A DNA stretch of 64,000 bases from Staphylococcus canis (GTDB taxonomy: Bacteria; Bacillota; Bacilli; Staphylococcales; Staphylococcaceae), in assembly GCF_016238445.1 (NCBI RefSeq), contig NZ_JABANU010000004.1, forward strand, positions 1-64,000. The letters run 5' to 3'. The notes beneath the pieces are model-generated. The model had not been told where the DNA came from and ran no database searches. It saw only the letters and a list, made by a program, of their open reading frames with translations. The position numbers were made by a program, and so were the translations under genes. This document shows, piece after piece, positions 6,861 to 16,205 of this stretch (position 1 is its first letter; each line of letters begins with the position of its first letter).

Positions 6861-7976
6861 ATGAAATCATTAGCTATTGTAAATACAAACTTAGTTTCAA
6901 AAGAAGATGTATCGATGTTACCGACAATAAAGATTGCTGATTCTTCAGTTTCATGTGCTATAGTAGATGTCAAAAAGCCTAGTTTTGATAGTGTGAATGT
7001 AAAAAATGAAAATTATGTTTTAGTGAAAGTTGATGCTTTCTCGTGTAATTATAGAGATAAAGCTATTATTTTAAAGTCTGCTCTTAAAATGCAAGGAGAT
7101 TTAAACTTTCAAGCAGCGCCGTTTTCATTTTTTGGATCTGACTTCGTTGCTACAATAATTGATAAAGGAAAATCAGTAACGGAATTTGAAATTAATGATA
7201 GAGTTATTCCAAATTGTGCATATCCGGAATCACCATTTCCTGGGGTAGCTCCAGGAGTAGTCACAAATGAAGCATCAAAAGGTTGGTTGCGTTTACATAA
7301 GTCGAAATTAATTAAGATACCTAAGGAAATGTCAAATGAAATTGCTGCTGGGTACTCTATAGGAGGTCAAACTTCTACTAGTATGGTAAGAAAGGTGAAC
7401 TTACAAGATAATGAAAAAGCGTTAGTTCTAAGTGGTCGTTCAAATACGTCGATGTTTATTATTGATAAACTTTTATCTAAAAAAATTGATACAACTATAT
7501 TAACAACATCTGATTGGACAAATGAAGAGAAGGCACTAGTATATCCTGCTAAAATTGTACATGTATCTAAAGGTGATACAAGATGGGATGAAAATTATAA
7601 TTTAGATAAATATGACGCTGTGTTTGATCCGTTCTTTGATTTACATCTTTCAAAAGCTATAAAAGTTCTTAATAAAGGAGGAAGATACATTACTTGCGGC
7701 TACAAAAATCAGCATCATTATTTTAAAGAAAATATAGATAAATACCATAAAAATGATTTAAATGATATTATGTTGAAAGTAATGATTAATAATATTTCTC
7801 TTATAGGTAACTGTATTGGTACATCAAAAGATCTAGAAAACTCTCTGGAATCTTTTAATGCACAAACTTCTAAAGTACCTGTTGACAGTGTCTTTTCTAT
7901 AGAAAAAGGTAATGAATTTATAGAAAAAACATATAATAATAATAAACGACTCGGTAAATCTATTATGATTTATTAA
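6861..7976 (+). CDS. MDR-family enoyl-reductase-like oxidoreductase (candidate Dha/Dhb reductase)
   Basis: 371 residues with a GroES-like N-terminal domain (about 40-170, containing CNYRDKAI, close to the N[YF]RD motif of polyketide enoyl reductases and quinone reductases) and a Rossmann half (about 180-330) whose nucleotide loop LSGRSNTS is degenerate. The zinc ligands of alcohol dehydrogenases are not evident. It is the last gene of the cluster, 12 nt after the permease, with GGGAGGA upstream and AT-rich codon use like 135-5118. MDR proteins of the LanJ kind reduce dehydroalanine and dehydrobutyrine to D-Ala and D-aminobutyrate in lantibiotics, and that is the inferred role here. Confidence 0.75.
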   Translation: MKSLAIVNTNLVSKEDVSMLPTIKIADSSVSCAIVDVKKPSFDSVNVKNENYVLVKVDAFSCNYRDKAIILKSALKMQGDLNFQAAPFSFFGSDFVATIIDKGKSVTEFEINDRVIPNCAYPESPFPGVAPGVVTNEASKGWLRLHKSKLIKIPKEMSNEIAAGYSIGGQTSTSMVRKVNLQDNEKALVLSGRSNTSMFIIDKLLSKKIDTTILTTSDWTNEEKALVYPAKIVHVSKGDTRWDENYNLDKYDAVFDPFFDLHLSKAIKVLNKGGRYITCGYKNQHHYFKENIDKYHKNDLNDIMLKVMINNISLIGNCIGTSKDLENSLESFNAQTSKVPVDSVFSIEKGNEFIEKTYNNNKRLGKSIMIY

Positions 7977-8072
7977 CTATTAAGTATCACTTGATTTTTC
8001 ATCAAATTTTTATACTAATTTAAATTTGACACGAAGATATTAAATATTATATAAATAACAGTGTTGAAAGTG

Positions 8073-8113
8073 AGAAGTACTAAGTTACTATTTTTTAGTG
8101 ATTTAGTACTTCT
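8073..8113. terminator. Hairpin terminator after the RiPP cluster
   Basis: AGAAGTACTAA (8073-8083) pairs with TTAGTACTTCT (8103-8113), and the inner TTACTA/TAGTGA pairs allow a longer stem. The T-run is in the loop, so termination is likely but may be weak in the plus direction. Confidence 0.6.
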
Positions 8114-8227
8114 ATTAATTTAACTACTGAAATAATCGAAATCCAATATAAATAAAATAGGGATGCCTATAATAGCGATACTTACTAAAATTTGTCGAGA
8201 TAATATTCATAAAGAGAGAGGTTTTAT

Positions 8228-8413
8228 ATGAAGTCCAAAGGATTTAATAGTATTTTACTTGGTATCAGTGCTCTAATTTCAGTATTGTTAAGTTTATTTA
8301 TCGTAAAGAAAGTCAATAGTGGCAATCTGATGAATATGGTGATTACTTCAATAATTGCTATAGTAGTATTCATCATTATTTACGGTGTGTTGAATTTATT
8401 ATTTATTCATTGA
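8228..8413 (+). CDS. Small two-helix membrane protein
   Basis: 61 residues: two hydrophobic helices (about 8-27 and 36-59) separated by KKVNSGN, with both ends short. GAGAGAGG lies 9 nt before the ATG. No family recognised. It is about 115 bp downstream of the hairpin that closes the RiPP cluster and in the same AT-rich style, so it could be a separately expressed immunity peptide, but nothing in its sequence proves this. Confidence 0.5.
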   Translation: MKSKGFNSILLGISALISVLLSLFIVKKVNSGNLMNMVITSIIAIVVFIIIYGVLNLLFIH

Positions 8414-8426
8414 TGTAAGAGTTGTA

Positions 8427-9247
8427 TATGTGGTGGGAGGCTATAGACGGTGTTTCAAAAGCAGAATTATCGGTGGAACTCCACATCTTGATAAAATCAA
8501 ACTACGATTTTACAAGCTGTTACGTTCTACTCTAATTCTAACCGCTTTTTCAACAACCTTAGTGATAGACGGAATTTCGAGAGCTGAATTCTCAACAGAA
8601 CTTCGCAACGTGCAGGTGTTAAATGAACAAATGCGCTTAGACGCATTTGTAAGACCCACTAACGTCTGGAGGCTTAATATGGTTGGTGACCTTTAGATAA
8701 GAGACTCCATCCGAAGTGGTTCTTTAGAATTCAAAGCGCTCTCTCAATGACCTTTTATATGCGGTGGGAGGCTATAGACGGTGTTTCGGAAGCAGGATTC
8801 TCGACAGAATTCCATGAGACGCTAAAATTAAAAACCAATTTTTGCGTCTCTTTCCATTCTGCTTGAATCCTAACCGCTTCCTCAACAACCTTGTGCCATA
8901 TGTAGTGGGAGGTGATGAACGGCATTTCGAGAGCTGAATTCTCAACAGAACTTCGCAACGTGCAGGTGTTAAATGAACAAATGCGCTTTTACGCATTTGT
9001 AAGACCCACTAACGTCTGGAGGCTTAATATGGTTGGTGACCTTTAGATAAGAGACTCCATCCGAAGTGGTTCTTTAGAATTCAAAGCGCTCTCTCAATGA
9101 CCTTAGATGATATGCGGTGGGAAGTGATAGACGATGTTTCGGAAGTAGCGTTCTTGACAGAACTTTCGCTTCGCTTCAAAACTAAAAATCAGTTTTGAGC
9201 GTAGCTGTCGTTCTGCTCAAACGCTAAGCACTTCCTCAACAACCTTT
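8427..9247. repeat. Structured intergenic repeat array 1
   Basis: No credible gene lies here. At least five modules follow one another, each opening with a GGTGGGAGG...GACGG-like box and TTTCGGAAG or TTTCGAGAG and closing with CTCAACAACCTT or CTCAATGACCTT. Inside each module is a hairpin with its own stem, for example CTTG-TAAAATC around 8490, GAGACGC/GCGTCTC around 8816-8857, ACAAATGCG/CGCATTTGT around 8980-9001 and CAAAACT/AGTTTTG around 9177-9199. Two copies of a roughly 140-bp block (ending near 8752 and 9104) are almost identical. The array ends in CAACAACC followed by a T-run. Confidence 0.85.
8446..8575 (+). repeat. Near-identical repeat module, also at 61058-61187
   Basis: About 105-130 bp running from GACGGTGTTTCAAAAGC to the CAACAACCTT boundary and next box match the module at 61058-61187 almost base for base (for example GGTGGAACTCC here, GGTAGAACTCC there). 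The core is the hairpin CTTGATAAAATC/GATTTTACAAG. Confidence 0.8.
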
Positions 9248-9248
9248 T

Positions 9249-9356
9249 TTACTCGTCTTTGTGGTGCTTTTTGTGTTCGAGTGTGTGTTTGAACAGTGTG
9301 ATTGTGCAGCCGACAATGATTGGAGTGAACAGTTGGTCTATTAGGTGATTCAACAT
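9249..9356 (-). CDS. Fst/PepA1-family type I toxin
   Basis: 35-residue peptide with one membrane helix carrying the Fst-family pattern P-I-x-V-G-C...L-F (PIIVGCTITLF) followed by a charged His/Lys tail. The ATG at 9356 has a very strong GGAGGG site, 6 nt away; in-frame codons upstream are not needed. Known members insert into the membrane and are silenced by a convergent antisense RNA. Here the stop codon abuts the end of repeat array 1, whose terminal hairpin could act as the shared terminator. The antitoxin RNA was not located with certainty. Confidence 0.7.
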   Translation of the reverse strand: MLNHLIDQLFTPIIVGCTITLFKHTLEHKKHHKDE

Positions 9357-9468
9357 GGTGTTCCCTCCTCTTTTTATTTCGTTTCGGAAATAAAATAGAC
9401 GATACTGTATTTTATACTGAAGGGGTTGTGTGGGCAATGTGCGTTTTGTTTTTTAAATCTGTTAAATA

Positions 9469-9502
9469 CATAGAAATACCATGGTTTGATGGCATTTCTA
9501 TG
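9469..9502. terminator. Hairpin between toxin and nucleoside hydrolase genes
   Basis: CATAGAAATACCAT (9469-9482) pairs with ATGGCATTTCTATG (9489-9502), one mismatch, 6-nt loop. It lies 3' of the leftward nucleoside hydrolase gene and 5' of the leftward toxin gene, so it probably terminates the former. Confidence 0.6.
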
Positions 9503-9548
9503 TGAGATTGTTGATGTTGTGTATGATTTATACATTTTTTGGGGTTCA

Positions 9549-10490
9549 TTATTGCTTTACTTTTTTAGCGAGTGCAGTGATGTAGTTGAAGAAGGCATCG
9601 TGCTCAACGTGGTGGATCAGGTTGATTGGACGACCGTGTTTATCGTCTTTGTATGTTCGACCTTGACTTGGACCCTTTGTATCTACAGACGCATATACTT
9701 GTTCTTTTTTTACGAGTCCTGGTTTTCCAACGTACGCTGTTGTAAGGACGTCCCATAAGAAATAGGTTGAGTTGGTTTGGAAATGGGTGAGGGGTGGGAC
9801 TGCTGCGTAACTGACCCCTAAAAAGTCGACACCTGGATATTGGCGCTCATCTGCCCACATTTGACGAATGTCTAATGTGAGTGGGACTTGATTGGTGCTT
9901 TCTAGGGCGACCATATCTATTGGGATGTCAGTGTCAAATACAGTTTTTACAGCGTCTGGATCCCAAAAGGCATTCCATTCTGCAGTGCCGTCGTGTTCGG
10001 GTTCTTCAACGTTACCGCGTTCTAAAAAGGTACCGCCCATCCACACTAGGCGTTCAATGTTAGAGGTAATCGTTGGATCCATTGTGATGGCTTTGGCTAA
10101 GTCTGTGAGTGGTCCTGTAAAGAGTAATGTCACAGGAGTTGTTGCGTGTTTCACTTTCAAAATAATATCTTCATACGCTTGGTGTGGTGTTACTTGAGAT
10201 TTTGTGCTTACACGTTCATTTAAAATAGGTAAAGCGTCCATGAAGAAAGCGTGCATGCGCCATTCTTTTGGAAATGGGTTTTTACCGCGTTCTTCTGAAA
10301 TGGCCACATCGATAGGATAGTGCGAGAAGCGGTTAATGATTTTACGTGAAGCGCTTTCTGATGGTTCTACATAACAATCTGCTCCTATTGTACTGACGCC
10401 AATCAGTTTGATGTCTTCCATTTGTAGTAGTAAAAACAATGAAACAAGATCATCGACGCCACCGTCGTGATTGAAATAAATGTGATGCAT
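9549..10490 (-). CDS. Nucleoside hydrolase (inosine/uridine-preferring type)
   Basis: 313 residues of the IunH/RihA fold, cleaving N-glycosidic bonds of ribonucleosides for salvage. The N-terminal calcium loop reads NHDGGVDD, so the first Asp of the usual DxDxxxDD is Asn. The family's central motif appears as TLLFTGPLTDLA near 120 and VWMGG near 150, and a metal/substrate segment EWNAFWDP near 185. Cytoplasmic, no signal peptide. Transcribed alone between two hairpins. Substrate cannot be assigned; the Asn variant marks a subgroup distinct from classical IunH. Confidence 0.85.
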   Translation of the reverse strand: MHHIYFNHDGGVDDLVSLFLLLQMEDIKLIGVSTIGADCYVEPSESASRKIINRFSHYPIDVAISEERGKNPFPKEWRMHAFFMDALPILNERVSTKSQVTPHQAYEDIILKVKHATTPVTLLFTGPLTDLAKAITMDPTITSNIERLVWMGGTFLERGNVEEPEHDGTAEWNAFWDPDAVKTVFDTDIPIDMVALESTNQVPLTLDIRQMWADERQYPGVDFLGVSYAAVPPLTHFQTNSTYFLWDVLTTAYVGKPGLVKKEQVYASVDTKGPSQGRTYKDDKHGRPINLIHHVEHDAFFNYITALAKKVKQ

Positions 10491-10566
10491 AATTGCGTCT
10501 CCTTTTCATAATGTTCACTTCTATTGTAGGGAATTATTGTAAAAAGGGAAATCATTTCATGGAAAA

Positions 10567-10620
10567 AGAGATTGAGACGCTAATAAACGGAGGTCTCCAT
10601 TATGTTTAGGCCTCAATCTC
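10567..10620. terminator. Terminator of the alpha/beta hydrolase gene
   Basis: GAGATTGAG near 10568 pairs with CTCAATCTC near 10612-10620, with AGGTCTCC in the loop region. On the minus strand it follows the stop codon at 10636. Confidence 0.65.
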
Positions 10621-10635
10621 ATATCAATGAGTTAT

Positions 10636-11496
10636 TTAGTTTGAAGCGTTGTGTTGACGTTGAACGACTTGGTCTATCCATGCCACAATGTCAGATAAAA
10701 TGATTTGATTGTAGCTGCTTTCGTTTAAAATTTCGTGAGCAAGCCCGTCATAAATACGTAATGCTTTATGTTTTGAGGCGATTTCAGAGTAGAATTGAAT
10801 CGAATCTTTTGGATTAACAATGCCGTCGTCTTGACCGTGTAAAATTAAGACGTCATCTGTAAAGGCTTCAGGATGTTCTTTTAACTCAAGCACACCATCA
10901 ATAATGGCATAAGTTAAGCCCATAGAGAAAGATTCTGGAACATAAGCATCTTGTGCGTAAAGTTCACGAATGACAGGGTCTGTACATACGCCGTCTCCTA
11001 ATGCATTCGGAATATACGTATCACGCGGTGTTTCTCTATCACCATATGCTTCGGGCGCAAATTGATTATTGTCACGTGTTACAGCGCCTGATGTAATGAT
11101 ACCGTCTACATTCCCAGGATGACGTGTACCGTACATTGCGACTGTGTAACCACCCATACTATGACCTAATAAAAAGACTTTTCCTTCAAATGTTGCTTTA
11201 ACATAATCCACAATTGCTTCTAAATCTTCAATAATTTGGTCTTTATTATCGTAATACATGGAACGGCCTTCTGAACGACCATGACCACGTTGGTCGTAAC
11301 GAATAACATTATAACCACTTTCACTTAAAAATTGAGCCACATGATCATATCGATCAAGGTGTTCCGCTAAACCGTGAACGACAATAACGTTGACGGGTTC
11401 TAACGGGTCAGCGATACCTTCTAATGGTCGAGGTGGGTTCACTTTCGTGTACAGTGTTGTCCCATCTTGAGATTTTATATTTTGTAAGTAATTCAT
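10636..11496 (-). CDS. Alpha/beta hydrolase, monoacylglycerol-lipase/lysophospholipase type
   Basis: 286 residues of the serine aminopeptidase S33 / PldB family. Visible are the oxyanion HGLAEH motif near 45, the nucleophile elbow GHSMGG near 110, an Asp in HGQDDGIV near 225 and a His in GLAHEILNE near 255, completing the triad. ATG 11496 is chosen because AAAGGAGG lies just upstream; a start 48 nt further up would include the ribosome site in the coding region. Probably cytoplasmic and acting on monoacylglycerols or lysolipids. Single gene. Confidence 0.85.
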   Translation of the reverse strand: MNYLQNIKSQDGTTLYTKVNPPRPLEGIADPLEPVNVIVVHGLAEHLDRYDHVAQFLSESGYNVIRYDQRGHGRSEGRSMYYDNKDQIIEDLEAIVDYVKATFEGKVFLLGHSMGGYTVAMYGTRHPGNVDGIITSGAVTRDNNQFAPEAYGDRETPRDTYIPNALGDGVCTDPVIRELYAQDAYVPESFSMGLTYAIIDGVLELKEHPEAFTDDVLILHGQDDGIVNPKDSIQFYSEIASKHKALRIYDGLAHEILNESSYNQIILSDIVAWIDQVVQRQHNASN

Positions 11497-11666
11497 TTTA
11501 AAGCCTCCTTTAAACTTTATCCTACTTTTTATTATACGTGACAATGTTTGAAATGCGTAATAATAGAAGTCCTCAAAGTATCAATTAATTCAATTTTTAA
11601 TAGAATGAATAAGCATAGTAAAAGCAAGTAAGGTATAATGGTTTGTGTATAAGGAGGTCATGAGAG

Positions 11667-13154
11667 ATGCAGTTAATTTTTGATCCTAATGTGAACTTAA
11701 TCTATCGTATTATTAGTGGTAGTTTCTTTGTGATTAATATTGTATTAGCATTTATTATTATCTTTTTAGAACGAGATCGTCGAGATGCAACGTCGACTTG
11801 GGCGTGGTTATTACTATTATTTATCATGCCAATTTTTGGTTTCTTTTTATATTTATTCTTTGGACGTGCGGTTGAACTTAAAAAGCATAAAGTGTATGGA
11901 AAAGAGATTGATGATGCGAAAGAACGTGTAAAATCTCAGAAGAAAGCGTTCCATAATGGGACATTTCATTCTGATCACACAGTTGTTCAAAATCAATCCG
12001 ATCTTGTCCAATCGTTATTAGTTCGTGAGTCTAACTTTTTAAGTGAAAATAACCATGTGCGTTTGTTTACAGATGGCCATGAATTATTTGACCAAATGAA
12101 GCGTGACTTACGTGCTGCGAAAACATATATTCATATGGAGTTTTATATTTTAAATATGGATGGGCTCGGTACAGAGATTTTAGAGATTTTGCGAGAAAAA
12201 GCTGAAGAAGGATTAGAGGTCAAGTTACTGTATGATGCAGTAGGATCGAAACAACTGCGCAAATCGAAACTGAAAAATTTAACTGAAGCGGGTGCGAAGG
12301 TTGAAGCCTTTTTCCACGCAAAAATCATCCCATTTGTGAATTTCCGTGTTAATAACCGAAATCACCGCAAAAATGTAGTGATTGACGGTGATATTGGCTA
12401 TGTTGGCGGGTTTAATGTAGGTGATGAGTACTTAGGATTAGATCCAAAAATGGGTTATTGGCGCGATACGCATTTACGTATTCAAGGTGATGGTGTGGAT
12501 GCCTTACAATTAAGTTTCATTCACGACTGGAACTCTCAAGTTTCAAAAGAAAACGCGTTTGATTATGATGAAAAGTACTTTCCTAAAAATGCGCGTAAAG
12601 ATGGCAATGTTGCCATGCAAATTGGGTTGAGTGGACCGAATGTGACGTGGCCACAATTAGAATTTGCGTATCTCAAAATGATCATGAATGCGAAAGAGAC
12701 GATTCATATTCATTCGCCTTATTTCGTACCAGATATTGGCTTTGTTAATGCATTGCGCATTGCAGCTCAGTCAGGGGTAGAAGTGAATGTGATTGTACCG
12801 AATAAACCAGACCAGCCGTTTGTACATTGGGCGACGTTAACGACAGTGGCGCAACTGATGTATGATGGGGTTAATGTGTATACGTATGAAAATGGTTTTA
12901 TTCACTCCAAAATGATGGTCATTGATGGTGAAGTCGCATCAGTAGGGTCTGCAAATATGGACGCGCGTAGTTTCAGATTAAACTTTGAAATTAATGCCAT
13001 CTTATATAATCGTGACCTCGCAGCGACTTTAATTGAGCGATTTAATGAAGACTTAAAAGTATCCAAGCGTCTCACGCCAGAAGTGTACGAAAATCGTTCG
13101 AATTGGGTGAAGTTTAAACAGTCTATCGCAAAGCTTGTGTCGCCGATTTTATAA
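11667..13154 (+). CDS. cls: Cardiolipin synthase
   Basis: 495 residues. Two N-terminal membrane helices (about 10-30 and 38-62, the PLDc_N domain) are followed by two phospholipase D domains, each with an HKD motif: NHRKNVVIDG near 230 and HSKMMVIDG near 411. It condenses two phosphatidylglycerols to cardiolipin at the membrane. Length is standard. AAGGAGG precedes the ATG and a TATAAT is at 11634-11639. Staphylococci usually have two cls paralogues; which one this is cannot be told from the window. Confidence 0.92.
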   Translation: MQLIFDPNVNLIYRIISGSFFVINIVLAFIIIFLERDRRDATSTWAWLLLLFIMPIFGFFLYLFFGRAVELKKHKVYGKEIDDAKERVKSQKKAFHNGTFHSDHTVVQNQSDLVQSLLVRESNFLSENNHVRLFTDGHELFDQMKRDLRAAKTYIHMEFYILNMDGLGTEILEILREKAEEGLEVKLLYDAVGSKQLRKSKLKNLTEAGAKVEAFFHAKIIPFVNFRVNNRNHRKNVVIDGDIGYVGGFNVGDEYLGLDPKMGYWRDTHLRIQGDGVDALQLSFIHDWNSQVSKENAFDYDEKYFPKNARKDGNVAMQIGLSGPNVTWPQLEFAYLKMIMNAKETIHIHSPYFVPDIGFVNALRIAAQSGVEVNVIVPNKPDQPFVHWATLTTVAQLMYDGVNVYTYENGFIHSKMMVIDGEVASVGSANMDARSFRLNFEINAILYNRDLAATLIERFNEDLKVSKRLTPEVYENRSNWVKFKQSIAKLVSPIL

Positions 13155-13227
13155 TTATGAGTTGTGGCATCACTGTTGTTTTCGTGTCGTATTCATGCTA
13201 GTATGAAATTGTAACAATTTTATAAAT

Positions 13228-13318
13228 TCTGCTAGGGGTGCTTGTATAAGCTGAAAGGAGCATCATGCTTCAACCCTTTGTACCTGATCTAGATAATACT
13301 AGCGTAGGGAAGCAAAGA
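13228..13318 (+). ncRNA. TPP riboswitch (THI element)
   Basis: The conserved parts are present in order: GGGGTGC near 13235, GCTGAAA near 13250, AACCCTTTG near 13273, ACCTGATCTAGATAATAC near 13282 and AGCGTAGGGAAG near 13302. It precedes thiC by about 240 bp and is followed by a terminator hairpin, so thiamine pyrophosphate binding should stop thiC transcription. Confidence 0.95.
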
Positions 13319-13409
13319 CGACCATGACGTATTCAGATATCTCATTAAAGTAAGTGGAAGGTCCATATCTTTAATTGAGGATATTTGTTCATATACAATC
13401 GTTTCCGTA

Positions 13410-13441
13410 CGCATTCAGAGTAAGACTGAATGCGTTTTTTG
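13410..13441 (+). terminator. Riboswitch-controlled terminator before thiC
   Basis: CGCATTCAG (13410-13418) pairs perfectly with CTGAATGCG (13426-13434), followed by a run of Ts. It lies between the TPP riboswitch and thiC and is the likely expression platform. From 13441 to the thiC start nothing else was recognised. Confidence 0.85.
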
Positions 13442-13506
13442 ATGGCATTCTATCATGGTGAAACCGTATACATAATGACAACGCTCGTTTGCGCTTAATA
13501 CTTTAG

Positions 13507-15297
<1,791 letters not shown>

Positions 15298-15434
15298 AGT
15301 ATAAAAACCATTCGAATCTCTCCATATTGTAAGCGAAATGATTTTGTTTAGTCAGATGGGGTATAATAGCTATAAGGAAAAGCGTCTAGAATGATAAAGA
15401 GGTAATATAGCTATTGAAATAATAGGAATGGATA

Positions 15435-15479
15435 GAGGGGTTAGACTACCGGCAACGTTCCAGGCAGTCTGACCTCTTC
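15435..15479. terminator. Hairpin between thiC and signal peptidase gene
   Basis: GAGGGGTTAGACT (15435-15447) pairs with AGTCTGACCTCTTC (15466-15479) around an 18-nt loop. It could end thiC transcription or sit in the leader of the next gene. Confidence 0.55.
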
Positions 15480-15511
15480 TTTAAATTAACTTAAGCATAG
15501 AGGAGTATGAC

Positions 15512-16132
15512 ATGAGCAAAGAAACACGTGACCTCATCATAGGTGCTGTCATTGCAATCATCATCGTTTTCATATTAAACCGATTTGTAATAACCCCGTA
15601 TACTGTGACGGGTGAATCTATGATGCCAACTTTTCAAACGAATGATAAGGTGCTCGTGAGTAAACTATCGCATTATTTTTCGGATATTAAAGAGGGCGAT
15701 ATTATTGTATTTCACGAAGATCATAATCAAGACTTTATCAAGCGTGTAATTGGTAAACCAGGAGATACCATTGAATATCAAAATGACCAATTATATGTGA
15801 ATGATAAACCAATTGATGAACCGTATTTGAATGAAAACAAACGTCATCGTAAATCTGAATTTTTAACGGAGAACTTTGATGTAAGTGATATTGAAGGTGC
15901 ACATCACCAGTATCGTATTCCAAAAGATCATTATTTAGTGCTTGGGGATAATCGCATGAACAGTATCGATAGTCGACATCCCAATGTGGGTCTTGTCCCA
16001 CAAGCGCACATCGTAGGTAAAGTCGTTATACGATTTTGGCCATTGAGTCGACTGACTTTTCGTTTTAATCCTGGCACTTTTGAGCTAGGTTACGTGTATT
16101 TTTATCATCAAAATGAGATTGTCATATTTTAA
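15512..16132 (+). CDS. Type I signal peptidase
   Basis: 206 residues. One N-terminal membrane helix (about 8-28), then the catalytic Ser36 in GESMMPT and Lys77 in FIKRVIGKPGD, and the family boxes GDN and DSRH near 147-157. It removes signal peptides from secreted proteins outside the membrane. Spacing of Ser and Lys equals that of S. aureus SpsB, but the protein is longer, with about 15 extra residues at the C-terminus (ending VYFYHQNEIVIF), and the neighbours differ from the spsA-spsB locus, so it looks like an additional paralogue. ATG with GAGGAG site. Confidence 0.88.
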   Translation: MSKETRDLIIGAVIAIIIVFILNRFVITPYTVTGESMMPTFQTNDKVLVSKLSHYFSDIKEGDIIVFHEDHNQDFIKRVIGKPGDTIEYQNDQLYVNDKPIDEPYLNENKRHRKSEFLTENFDVSDIEGAHHQYRIPKDHYLVLGDNRMNSIDSRHPNVGLVPQAHIVGKVVIRFWPLSRLTFRFNPGTFELGYVYFYHQNEIVIF

Positions 16133-16205
16133 AATCTTAAATTTTGTATTTTTCTGATAAATCAGGGTAAGATAAATATAATAGGAGTAGAAAGGAGGAG
16201 ATGAT

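Noticed and set aside
8430-8696. Open frame of 88 codons in repeat array 1
   Set aside because: It consists wholly of repeat modules, has no real ribosome site, and the same reading appears as another fragment in array 3.
8427-9247. CRISPR array
   Set aside because: Modules are long, unevenly spaced and carry internal hairpins; there are no short identical repeats with unique spacers and no cas genes.
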